This document shows, one piece after another, positions 36,085-47,749 of a stretch of 56,012 nt of DNA. A program made the position numbers and the translations under genes. The notes beneath the pieces are model-generated. The model had not been told where the DNA came from and searched no databases. It saw only the letters and a program-made list of their open reading frames with translations. Numbering within the stretch: the stretch's first letter is position 1; the number at the start of each line of letters is the position of its first letter. Origin of the DNA: Pseudovirgaria hyperparasitica (Eukaryota > Ascomycota > Dothideomycetes > Acrospermales > Acrospermaceae). The DNA lies in the NCBI RefSeq assembly GCF_010093815.1, contig NW_022985557.1, forward strand, positions 1,521,348-1,577,359, written 5' to 3'.

Positions 36085-39000
36085 ATGATAGAAGGACCTA
36101 GACCGCCGTTACCCGGTCTGTCTCTACCTCTTAAACAGTCCCTACTATTTCCTTTATCTTCTTTACATGATCTTCTACCTCTACCTCTATCTCTAGCCTC
36201 TATAAGCCTTACTATACTACTACCCCCGTTACTAGACCTAATTAGTTTTAACCCCCTATTATATAACTATATCCCTAAGTTAGACGACCCTTTTACGCCG
36301 GAATCACTCGATACTATTAATATTCTCGCTTAGTAAATTAAGCGTTTCTAAGTTGGCTCTAACGCTCCCTTAATATAAGAGTAGCGGAGTGTTCCCTAGC
36401 GGTAAGTCTATCTATCATTATATAACGAGGGTATACGTTCTATATCTAGACCTTCCTCCCGTTTATCTAACCGTTTAATTACGACTTAGACTAATTTTCA
36501 TATCCTGGTGTTACTAAGCCTACCGCTAGTACTACTCCCTAATCTCGATAACCCGTTCCCCTAGCCTTCCTCTTTGGATAATTCTCTACGGGTAGTAAAC
36601 GCTTACCCTAGGAAGTCTCGGTCGCAAATAGTAAAGATAGTAAACCCGATTTAAATTCCCACGTTTAGTGGCTCTAGACTTAATAATGTTAAGGTCTAGG
36701 CCAATATCGTAAAAGCGGCATTTAATTTCAACGACTATTTCTATATATCTAATTAGGAGAAGTCTTACTACCTTACTATAATAATAATATTAAACACGTT
36801 AGGGGACATAAAGTACTTTATAAACCGAATGACGCTAGCCTAATAGATAAACGCTAAGGCAATGCTACTCGCGCTTAAGTAGAGATTTCCCCCCGTTTCT
36901 AAAATAGAGCTTAGTCATTAAGCTATGATTAAGATTACTCGGCTTAAGTAGAACGCTATGAAACTCGAGGATTACGTCGATCGAGCGTGTAAGATCCGGC
37001 GCTTCCTTCCCATAGGGATGGATAGGCTATTTAACATGAATTTTATCCATAGGCTAAAGTCCGACCAACTTAAGGGCTAGGCGATTCCAATCGCGTGCTA
37101 AGAAGACGTAACGTTCGATACGTTAGTCAACCGTCTACTCTCTATGGCTAGAATAATAGACTTAGGGGTTACCTCCTACTTCTTTAACGAGAATAGTAAG
37201 GAGCTTAAATCGGATAGAGATATTACTATATTACTTAAGTTCTAGAACTCCCTCTAAGAGAGTAATCGGAAAGCCATAGATAAAATAACGCGGACTCTTA
37301 AGAGCTTATAGTCCATCTAAGGGCCTCCGGGGAGTTATCTATAAGGAAACCAACCGTAGGGAAACCCGCCTAGCACCCGGTCTACGTTAGCTATGGCTCC
37401 CGTGTAGATTCCGAGCATGCTAATAGTAGCGCCCTTAATATAGGCCTCCTAGCTACCTTTATAATATCGCTAACCATTCATAGATAAAGGGAGGGGTTAC
37501 GCTATAAACATCCTCGACTAGTGTTTTATATATAGTCGATCTAGCTATTATACGAAGACATGTAACGGTACCCCTTTACTAGAAGACTAATAAGCTACTA
37601 TTAAGTCCCGATACTACGCGAATAAGGAGTAATTTATTATAAAGCGCGTATAAATAAGCCAGCCGTAGTCTATATCGGTTACGAACGTATTAATCCGCCC
37701 CTATACTACTACGGACCCCGTTAGCCCTATTACGGTTAACGCCTAGATACCCGGTAACTACTACGTCTTAATAAGAATGCCCGAGATTAATAATATTAAG
37801 CTTAACCCATCTATAGAAGCTAACGCTCTAGGTAAGAGAAAGTAAGAATCCGGGGGTAAAGTTATCTATGGTAGCAATTCCCGCGGCGAGTCCTTTAAAG
37901 AGCCGTATAACGTACCCGCCCCTACTAGCTAGTTTACTATAAAGGTCCCCTAAGAATAGTATATCGTTAGTATAAAAGGGCGGAAGTACCTTAACGCTAC
38001 TAATATACTTGCTAATTATAACGTTACGCTCTCCCTACTTAACCTTATTAATATATTAGAGTTATTCCGCCGCGAAGTAGCCCGTAACCTAGTCCTAGAA
38101 CTAAACCCGCACGCCAATAGCTCGACTACCACTAACGCCTCTACTTAGGTTAGCTCCGTTAAGTTTCGTGTAAAGGAGGACTCTATATTAGTAGTTCCCG
38201 CGCTAATAATTAATATAACTAAGCCCCTTATTACTTTTAATAACGAAGCCCCTCTAGCGGTAGTAGATATATTCTACGTCCATAGGGTACTTAGTAACCC
38301 TAATAGAAGTAAGCCTCGATTTAAGATAAATAAGATCCTCTTTAATGGAGGGGCTAGAACGAATTGTATTACGAAGCGCGCCGTTAACGCGGTCGGATTA
38401 CCTATCCGGAAGTTCCGTACGATTATAATAGCCGTTACGGACGGTCGGGAGACCCTGGTTACCGGCTAGACTAAGTTTAGCCTTACTATTACGGGCGTTT
38501 CCCGTTTAGTTAAGGCCTAGGTATTAGATTACTCGCCGACCTAGATAGTTCTCGTCTACTACTACTATATGGCCTAAGTCTATTATAAAGGCGACTATAC
38601 TATAAATTTATATACGATTAGCGAAAGCCCGTAATCTACCGTTATCGCCCTCTAAGCTCGTGTACCTTATAAAGTCTCTAAGATACTAAGAATGTTTTAC
38701 TAGACATACACGAATAACTTAGATAGGTTATAGGCTACCTAGCGCTTCGAAGTACGGCTTCTAGACGACGCTAGCACGGATTAGGTCCTCTGATAGTTAG
38801 CCGACGGTAATAATATCTTTAGGCTCCCGGTAGAAATCCTAAAAAAAGGATGTTACTAGTAGATAGCCCTAAATCTACTAGTGTAAACGTATTAGGGAGA
38901 GATAGCTCCGGCGCTTTAAGTACGGTTGGTATTAGAGCGCTAGAAGTAATATAGCCATGCTTATCTAAGAACCGTTACGCTCGGAAGGAGCGAATGAAAC

Positions 39001-40352
39001 ACGCCCTCCGTATAGGTATTAATAGCGCTATAATTCCGTTAGTGCCCCCCCCCGTCTAAGAGCTATAATAATAGTTTAGATCGAGTAAAAGAAACATAGA
39101 AGAATAACGAGTTCCATGGTAACTAAGATACTCGGTGTCTAGCTACGAAGCTAACAAATCGGAAAGAGATTTAGCGCCGAATATTTAGGGACAACTACTA
39201 GATGGTTAGTATCTCGTAGGTAACGTACGGGATCGGCGCCTATATAGGGTCGTTAAAGGGTTCTACTATAGAGATTACTAACCATAGGGATTCTACTATT
39301 ATGGTATGTTCTACTATAGCTTAGGGGTTCCCTACTACGGGCGGCTCTATGTATAGCGCGAATGTTTATAAGCTTCGTATATTCATTCCTAGGAATACGG
39401 CGTAGATATAGGAAGATACATTCGGATTACCAATGCTAGGGTTTCCTATAGACCGTCGTCTAATTAGTTATAGACGACCTCTACTAACGGCTAGTACATC
39501 GAGCATGTAGCTACTAAGCCGATTCCTAAACCTTAAAGGTAACTAGGTAAAGATAGAGCGTGAAACATCGTAGTTCCGAGACCTTATCGAAACATAGAGT
39601 AACTTATTTATTACTAATGTTCGGGTAATGCCGATAATGGACTTAATTATATATTATATCCCTACGTATAGTAACATCCCTAAGGCCGCTAAGTAGGGGT
39701 TATTTATACCAAAGGAACTCGACCATCTTAAGAAGGTCCTCCCGGCATTGGACGAGACGAAAATTATCGCGCCTTACGTCTCCCTATACTCTACTTAGAC
39801 TCGTCTTCCTCTAAAAGTAAGCGGAGTATTACGGATAGTTCACGCGTAGATTTAGTTAAACATAGATACGATTAAATCCAACTACCCGATTCTAAGGATA
39901 GAGCCTATCCTAGAAGGGGTTAGTAGATCTATATTAAAATGTATGTTTTAGGCGGACGTATTAAACGGGTTTTAGGCGGTTAGGCTAAACCTAAAGTACG
40001 TCTATAAGATAGTGTTCACGATACCCTTCGGGTAATTCTACTATTTACGGATAGAATAGGGGTTAACTAGAGGACCTAGGACGTATGCCAGGCTAAAGGA
40101 CATTACTAATGGTATTATACCAAGCCCTAATCTAGAGCCTAGCTTAGGCGACGCGGTAAAGAATGTTTTCTTCGCCTCTTTTTTCAATGATAACGATGGC
40201 GGAGCCCCTAACTTTAAGGACCTGTTTCTCTTTCTCTATGAATATTACTTCCCCCGGCTTACCTAGGCGAAGCTTACTTTAAATCTAGAGAAATTACGCT
40301 TCTTCACAAGCGAGATTAAAGTCCTTAGTTATAGTAAAAGCTCTCTTGGCAT

Positions 40353-40357
40353 TAGAC
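40353..40357 (+). repeat. Left target-site duplication of the chromovirus (TAGAC)
   Basis: TAGAC directly before the left LTR; the second copy is at 47745-47749. The host sequence around it is the Ty3-A pol gene (L-G-I-R before, L-S-L-V after). Confidence 0.92.
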
Positions 40358-40585
40358 TATAAGAATAGGGTAGTTGGATAGTAGTGTAGCTAGATGGAAC
40401 AATAGGGTGTATTCTGTCATAGAACGAATTACTACCGAACCCTTTCGGTAGGAATCCGAGAGTATATATATAAAGGAACGCCGATCTATCTAGCACGTGA
40501 CTGTTTACCGCCCTTCACGTCACCTCCTAACTCTATTAGCTAAGGTACGTGTAGGTCGGGTCCTACCTAAGGCTAAGTCCTAATA
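40358..40585 (-). repeat. 3' LTR of Ty3-B (228 bp)
   Basis: Aligns end to end with 47517-47744. I count 11 differences, all transitions of RIP type: eight mutated in the right copy and three in this one. The terminal CA is TA here. Confidence 0.92.
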
Positions 40586-41290
40586 ATTATCCCTTCCCTC
40601 TAGGAAGCTGCCCTTAGCGACCTAGATTATTATCTATCTCTATATCCCCATCCTAAGTCTCGCAAGACCTTAGTCGTTCTCTACGCTTCGTCTTAGATAC
40701 TTACCGATATTCGCCGATCTAAGATTTATATAAGCGTTTTCCTAATAAACTAGATTTTATCTATCTTAACTTCTTATATAGGTAAGATTACCTAATTAGG
40801 CCTAGCGTATCACGTGATGTAATTAGGTAAGCCCGGGTGCTACCTATATTAAAATCTTTTCTTAGAAATATTCCTTTCTTTAAAAAACTTCTCAACTCTT
40901 TATAGAGTTTTTTAGATTATTAGGTATATTACCCGATCCTTATAGACATAGATTTATATAGATTTACTACTATTTAGTGCGATTTAGCGTAATTTGCTAA
41001 TTTTCGTGCCGTCCTTAGCTAGCAATAATATAATTCGTAATAATCCGCATAAATCAATAATAATTATAATATGGTTTCCCGAAATCTTAACGCTCTAAAG
41101 TAATCGGCGCGGAAATAGGCGCCTTTAAATAATCCCTGTCTCGCATGCGTCACTAACATGTTAAAAGCTATTAATCTACCCCGACCTAGGCCGGGCTCTA
41201 ATAATCTAGCTATATATTATTATGGTTGTTACTTTCCGTTATACATTACTCACGGCGGTGCCAAATCTATAATATACGGTACTTACATAA
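40586..41290. other. 3' untranslated region of Ty3-B
   Basis: Contains the purine tract next to the LTR. Otherwise I see no gene; sequence is AT-rich with scattered CpG. Confidence 0.5.
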
Positions 41291-41550
41291 CTAAGAAGCG
41301 TTATTACTTATAGGTATTTAAGTAAGTTCGAAGAACTTTATGTAGATTTACTTATATTAGTATAGATTACTACTAGGCCTCTAGTGACCCCTACTAATAA
41401 GGAGCGTGGTACTACTAATCGTAACGCCTTAGAGAAGGCTTTCTACGAGCTATATACCTAAGGCAAGGGTTACGCCTAGGAGTATAATTCTAATAAGATC
41501 CGCAAGGGTTTATCGGAATCTACTACAGCTATTATTACCGCGATTACTAG

Positions 41551-41612
41551 GTAATATCGTTTTTCTTAAATCGTTATAGATTCTTACTAATATATGTTAA
41601 TCTCTATAATAG
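41551..41612 (+). other. Predicted intron 1 of the antisense frame
   Basis: 62 bp, GTAATA at the start, branch-like TACTAAT, TAG at the end. Exon phase is kept: AG plus T gives Ser. Confidence 0.5.
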
Positions 41613-41772
41613 TGCTAAAATCTCTACCACTTCGGACTTCTTTCTATATACCGGCGATATTAAAATTCCTAGAAAAGGTTCTAGTAAAAAGGCTAAGGTT
41701 CCTTCCTCGCGCGTGCTAAAGAGCCGTAAATTTAGGGAAGATAGCTCTAATCTAGAAGTTTCTATACTAACG

Positions 41773-41827
41773 GTATGTGGTTCTATACCGATCGTTAAAT
41801 CTTTTCGCTAATTTATATAATTCTTAG
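41773..41827 (+). other. Predicted intron 2 of the antisense frame
   Basis: 55 bp, consensus GTATGT start, CTAAT branch-like site, TTCTTAG end. It joins S-I-L-T to R-A-H-A-G in frame. Confidence 0.55.
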
Positions 41828-42539
41828 CGTGCCCACGCCGGTCCGTCCCTCTCTATCCCGGGTTCCGCTACTCCGTAGGTTTCTATAGAGGAGTTCATAG
41901 CTATAAGGCGCGCTATATAGAATTTATAGCGTCGGAACGAAAGGCTAGAGACTTATATTATAAAGCTCTACACTATGCTAAACAAGAACCAGCGGAAGGA
42001 ATTAGATGTAACCATCGCGGTAATTAGTACTTCTACTCCTACTCCGACTTGATCGGTTTGGATCTACACCGATCGGTGCTAATATATCTCTTTTATCTGG
42101 CGTTTTGGTTTTTTCGGTTTTAATTTTAAAGCGATCTTACTTCTTCTAGATAGATTAGTGCGAGTTTATATAGATCTATATAGATCTTTATATTTTCTTT
42201 TAGCTTTCTTAATTTTATCTTTCTTTAATAATAACTTCTTTAATCTCTTTAGTAATCTATACCGATCTATACCGATCGGCACCGATTTTTAATGTCCATT
42301 TCTCTTAGTGAATCACTTTTCTAAGTCTCTTTTTTAGTTAATTTTTTTTTAAAGTTCTAAGTTCGAACTTTCTAAGGAAGTTCCTTAATTCCTTAGAATG
42401 TTTTAAAGATCTATATCTCTTTTACCTTCTTCCTTTTAGGCGGCCGTCCTTAGCGCCGAACTATACTAAAAAACGTCGAATCGCCGTACTTTAGCATAAT
42501 TCTCTGCGATTCCACGGCTTCCTTTACTAATTACTACTT

Positions 42540-45500
42540 ATACGCTAATATCGCTGCTTTGCTAATGTATATTACGGGTTCCCAAGTATCTTCGTTAGGA
42601 TTATACCCTTTCCAACGAATTTTATATAGCCACGTGCCATCTTCGGCACGTTATTAGCCTAGTATCTACTTAACTTCGTAGATATCCGTACCTCCTTACG
42701 TAACTACTTCATGTAACGTCTATTCGGAACGATCCGACAACGATAAGGCATGGAATGGCTCGAGAAGCGTAATATGGAACACATTGTATATCTTTAACGT
42801 GGGAGGGAGTTTCAACTCATACGCCTGGTTATTGATTACACGAGTAACCTTAAATAGACCTATTATCGTGTAGTTAAGCTTCTTCTTCGGCCTGATACTA
42901 CGAATATTCTTGCTATTTAGTAAAACTTTGTCTCTAATATTAAAGATTATAGGCTTTCTACCCTTATTATAGTGCGATTTACTATAATCTATAGCATCTT
43001 ATAATAACTTTATAACGCTTCTTTACGTTTGGAATAGTTCTATTATAATCTCCGTCGCCTTAACGTTAGGCTACTCTGATTTACACTAAGTTCCCATGAA
43101 CTGCGCTTTATAATTTCGACCGAAGTTTACTTCGAACGGACTTACGTAGGTTGACGCATGTCGGCTGTTATTATACGCGAATTCCGCGACATAGACTAAC
43201 CTTGCCTAGTTATCTTACTTATAGTTGTAATATGCGCGTAAATACGCCTTAACTATCTGATTCTACCACTCTATCTACCTATCTATTTATGGGTGGAACG
43301 CGGTGCTAAGTTTCCGCTTGATTCCTAGCGTATAGTAGAAATCCTTCTAAAACTTAGACGTTATCTACGGACCTCTATCCGAAACTATACCGTTTAGTAT
43401 ACCGTGGAGCCGAACTACGTCACGAAGTAGTATATCTATAAGATCCGGTACTTGGATCGTCTTCCTTATAGGGATGTAGTGTAACATCTTTATAAATCTA
43501 TCTAAAACTATGAGTAAACTATTATAAACATGCCTAAGACACTTACTTAGGGGCAGATCTATGATAAAATCCATCGACAATTCTTTCCATGCCTTATTTA
43601 GTATAGGCAATGGCCTCAATTCGCTATATAGTAAGTGTCTATATACTTTCGTATGCTGGTAAACGTTACACGTTTTTACGTAGTCCTTTATATACTTATA
43701 AAGACCTAGCTAGTCGTACGTCCTTCGGATTAAATCGACCGTCCTTATAATACTAAAGTATCCTACTAATGCATAATCGTGCTGTTCCCTTAAAACATTG
43801 ATTTGTAAGCCGCCCTCCGGCACGTAGAGTCGGCCTTAGAAGTAGATCGCGTCCGATTATCGTTCCTACCTTAATAACTACGGCGGTTCTATAGCCATTC
43901 CCTTCATGCTTATAACTTTCTTTACTAATATATCGGAATTCTAGGTAGATTTAATTAAGTCTTTGAGGATTTGCTCTGTTTCTTAGACGTTAGTTTAGAT
44001 TACTTAATGCCCGCTCTAATTCCCGCGGAGAGTCGCTGAAAGTGTCCTGGCTTCCGGCACTCTATTAGATAACTAGTCTTTTAGTATCTATAGTATAGCA
44101 TAGTCTAAATTGCACCAACTATCTACGTTATTCTACGACGATTTCTCGTAATCTTTACGCCGTGATAGAGGATCTACTTTGTTCTCTCTTCTAGCTTTAT
44201 ATGAGATTTTAAAGTCAAATATTAATATCTACTTAGCCTAACGTACTTATCGGCGATTAAGGACCTTGGTCGATATGAAGTAACGTAGATTTACGTAATC
44301 TAATAATAATTTAATCTAATGTACGGAGCCTTCTAAATAATATTACCATTGCTTAAAACTCTCGATAATTACGAGTAGTTCCTAGTCGTGCGTGTTATAA
44401 CGCGTCTCTATATCCGCTATTTTACGGGAAAAGAAGGCGACCGGGTGCTATTGCACCTTATCTTTCGTATCTTTATACGGTTGACTAATAATTCTAGTAA
44501 TTGCGAATCTAGATGCGTCTGTTTCGACCTAAATATGCTTCTTAGGATCGAAATGCCTAAGAATCGGCGTAGTTATAAAGCAATTCTTTAACGATCGGAA
44601 CGTATCTCGCGCTTCCGGCGTCAACTATATCTTAACCGACTTAGCTTTACGCTATGCTCGCCCACCTATAGGGATTTTACCGCCATTCTCTATGAGTTTA
44701 TTAAGCGGCGCTATAATTCGTAAGAAACCTATAATGAATTTACGATAATAGTTTACGAAACCTATGAACGTCCTGATTTAACGTATAGTAGTAGGTTCTA
44801 GCCATTCTATAATGGTCTTGACACGCTCTAGCTCCATTTTAAGGCCGCCGTGTGTCATAATAAAGCCGAGAAACCCAACTTCTTGTTAGTGAAACTTATA
44901 TTTAGATAACTTTACGTAGAGTTTATACTATCTTAAACGATTTAGTACCGATTTCACGTGTTCTTCGTGATCCTATATGCTATCGGAGTAAATTAGTATG
45001 TTATCGAGGTAAACTACATAGATCATATTAAGTAATCCTATAAGTGTAGTATTAATGTATCCTTAGAACGCTCCTAGCGCATTTATTAGCCTAAACGGCA
45101 TAATAGTATACTTAAAATGACCATATCTGGTCCGAAATGCGGTTTTCCACTCATCTCCGCGACGGATTCGAAGCCGGTAATATATATCTCGCAAATCTAG
45201 CTTCGTAAAGTACTTTGCCTTGGTTAATTAGTCTAAAGATTTACTAACCAACGGTAATGGGTGACGATTCTTCTTAGTCACCGCATTTAGTACTCGATAG
45301 TTAACGTATAGACGTAAACTTCCGTCTTTCTTCTTCACGAAGAGAATAGGTACGCTAGCTAATAACATACTATGATATATCTAGCCTCTTCCGAGATATT
45401 CTTTAATATATTTACGAAGAACTTTAAGTTCTAGTCTTAAAAGTAGATAAAGTAGACTATAAGGGACGTCTACTCCCTCTTCGAGCTCGATCTTTAGCTT

Positions 45501-46190
45501 ATATAGCCTATAGTTGGGGAGGAGTAACGCGTCTTCTACCGAAAACATATCCGTGTACTACGAATATACGTTAGGTAGCGTGTCTTTACCCCGATTATTA
45601 CTATCCTCTTCGTCTTCGTCGACGATCGATAGAGATATAAGGTAGATTAGCGACGATCGGGTCCGCACGGTAAGGTTCTATGTCTCCTTACTAATGGTTA
45701 CGACTTACTAGTATAATTTACCGCGATATTAACGGAACGTTAATGTCTCCTTCTAAAAATTAAGGATTGGGTTTAGGCGTTTAAGCTAAGGCATCCCTAG
45801 AATTATATTCCATTAGCTAATATTAGCTATAATGAATTCATTAGACATCTACTATTTTATTATCTTTAAGTCATGAACTTCATAATTCGTTATAGTTTTA
45901 CCTAAAGTTCTAACTTTATATCCATTAACTATGATGGTTCGGCCAACTTTACCGAGATCGTACGATAATCTATACTTCTTAGCGAGAATCGATAAAATAT
46001 AGTTATCTTCTATACTAGTGTCTATAAGGGCCTATATAGTTTTATTACCATTTACTATAGATAACGATACTTTTAGTAATATTAGGTCTTTACTCGCCGG
46101 AAGGCGCTACGGCTCCTCCTAAGTATATATAATTTAGCTAAGAACGCGGTTAGGTCTCGCGTACTAGCCTATTCTTTTTTCGGATTCTTA
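42540..46190 (-). pseudogene. pol of Ty3-B with C-terminal chromodomain
   Basis: All blocks share one minus-strand frame: protease A-L-I-D-T-S-I (D-T-G now D-T-S, about 46010-46030); reverse transcriptase V-V-Y-L-D-N-I-L-I-Y-S (second catalytic Asp now Asn, 44990-45022); integrase core S-M-D-F-I-I-D-L-P, D-R-F-I-K-M and G-I-V-S-D-R-G-P (inside the intact open stretch 43365-43619); chromodomain E-V-K-(W)-I-L-G ... L-Y-K-I-R-W-K-G-Y-N-P ... D-T-W-E-P-V (42555-42680). The integrase inserts the cDNA; chromodomains of this class are known to guide insertion to silent chromatin. RIP-type stops and the lost catalytic Asp make it inactive. gag is in another frame, so a frameshift or separate translation was needed. 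Confidence 0.88.
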
Positions 46191-47450
46191 TAGTTAGGCG
46201 AAATATATCCCTTTTCTCTATACTTATAGTAATAAAGTACGCTATGATCCTACTATTTTACGATAGGCGTTACATTTAAGCCTATGCCTTATCCTTTTCC
46301 GCATTAGGAACCACCGCCTCGATTATTTCAGTATCCTCTTAACGCGTTTCTACCCCGATTTACGCTCTTCTAGCGTTAATCGCGGTAAGGTTACTCTTAA
46401 TCGAACGTATTCGATCGACCTCGTTTCTAACCCGTATAGGGTTCATCGGTTTTACCTAGAGAGCCGCGTTCCTTAAGGATGCGGTAGTGTTCGTTAGCTT
46501 TCTCCTCTAATTCATGTAGATAGTTAAAACTTAATAATGCTATTCCTAATCTTTCGCGGATTAACGGGAGTAGTACTTCACGAAACTAGAATATACGAAT
46601 ATTTTCCTATAGTATAGGGATATTATCCTAGAGGTTTTATAGGTATTATAGTAGTTAAGTAGGTGTCTAGTTCGGTCGTTATACCACGCTTCTTAACTTA
46701 GATAGTGCCTTTCTTTCGCGTTCTCCGTTAGTTCCGAGGGTATTTAGTATAAATATAGCTAAATGCTCCTAGGTTATCGCCGATAGTAGCTTAACTTCCT
46801 TCTATCTATTCTATTAATCGCGGGATTATAAACCTAAGTAACGTTCTCCGAATGAAATGCGTTATACTTCGGTAGAAAAGAGCATAGGGTTATCGAGGAA
46901 GTACTTCTCGCAGTCTCTCTTCTAATCTTTCCACTTCTTTTAGTTCTTCCCTATAAATATAGTCGGATCTTTAGGTTTCAGCACACCTAAGGAAGGAGTA
47001 GGGTAAATCGGTAACGAAGCGGCCGGGTATACGGTAGATTATCGCAACTCTAATAGTAGGTAAACTAATTCCGCCTAAATTAGTATAGGAAGTCGTCCAC
47101 CTACTATCGTTCCGCGTAGTCTTTTAAGAGACTCGTTAAGTTCTCGTCGTTTTACGAGGAGTTTCGTACGTTCGGTCTATTCTTTAAGGATCTATATCTC
47201 TCGGGCTTAATTAGCGATGTGCTCCTATAGTTCGGCGATTGATGGTTGCGATTCCTTATGTAGCTCTACCACGACTCGTTATCCAGCTTCCTATCGTGGG
47301 AAGTCGCTTAGTATATCCACCATTTCCTTATTAGAAAGTTCCGTGATTCGGTCGGACATCTCTACTTCTCTATTAAGAACGGCTAGATTTAATGCCGATT
47401 ATAGAGGATCCCTATTATTTAATATAGTATTACTTATCCCTATAGTAGAT
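46190..47450 (-). pseudogene. gag of Ty3-B
   Basis: A minus-strand frame different from pol. Candidate starts are ATG 47362 (M-S-D-R-I-T-E-L-S-N-K-E) and ATG 47323. A Glu/Lys-rich helical N-terminal part (R-E-I-Q-I-L-K-E) leads to a capsid-like region and a zinc knuckle at 46190-46231, where all four ligands of C-x2-C-x4-H-x4-C read as Tyr. Interrupted by RIP-type TAG/TAA. Confidence 0.7.
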
Positions 47451-47516
47451 CGTGTCGACCTTCTTAGTTCTAGTTAGACTATCTTAACTATAGTACTATA
47501 TAGGGAGTAATTCGAA

Positions 47517-47744
47517 TATAAGAATAGGGTAGTTAGATAGTAGTATAGCTAGATAGAATAATAGGGTATATTCTATTATAGAACGAATTACTACCGAACC
47601 CTTTCGGTAGGAATCCGAGAGTATATATATAAAGGGACGCCGATCTATCTAGCACGTGACTGTTTACCGCCCTTCACGTCACCTCCTAACCCTATTAGCT
47701 AAGGTACATGTAGGTCGGGTCCTACCTAAGGCTAAGTCCTAACA
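47517..47744 (-). repeat. 5' LTR of Ty3-B (228 bp)
   Basis: Begins TATAAGAATAGGG (original TG probably changed to TA) and ends CCTAACA. Partner of 40358-40585. Confidence 0.92.
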
Positions 47745-47749
47745 TAGAC
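47745..47749 (+). repeat. Right target-site duplication of the chromovirus (TAGAC)
   Basis: Identical to 40353-40357. After it the Ty3-A pol frame resumes. Confidence 0.92.

Larger units (their letters stand above)
41354..42052 (+). pseudogene. Spliced antisense frame inside Ty3-B, unidentified protein
   Basis: On the strand opposite to the chromovirus genes, three exons join in one frame: up to 41550, 41613-41772 and 41828-42052 (stop TGA 42050-42052). Both introns are canonical: 62 bp (GTAATA...TACTAAT...TAG) and 55 bp (GTATGT...CTAAT...TTCTTAG). Only TAG/TAA at Trp/Gln-like positions interrupt the exons. The product would be roughly 190-200 residues: an N-terminal part with A-L-E-K-A-F-Y-E-L-Y-T, a basic middle (K-G-S-S-K-K-A-K-V-P), and a helical C-terminus (E-E-F-I-A-I-R-R-A-I, L-Y-T-M-L-N-K-N). 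I know no family for it. The start is unresolved: an ATA at 41354 could be a mutated ATG. It could be a captured host gene or an element gene. Confidence 0.5.
40358..47744 (-). mobile_element. Ty3-B: complete chromovirus (Ty3 retrotransposon with chromodomain), nested in Ty3-A
   Basis: A 7,387-bp element on the minus strand with equal 228-bp LTRs and a perfect 5-bp duplication TAGAC. Minus-strand order: gag with zinc knuckle, protease, reverse transcriptase, RNase H, integrase, chromodomain, then an unusually long 1.9-kb 3' region with an antisense spliced frame. A purine tract (AGAGGGAAGGG on the minus strand, 40591-40601) lies six bases from the 3' LTR. It is damaged by RIP but less than Ty3-C; the integrase core keeps an 84-codon open frame. 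Confidence 0.93.
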
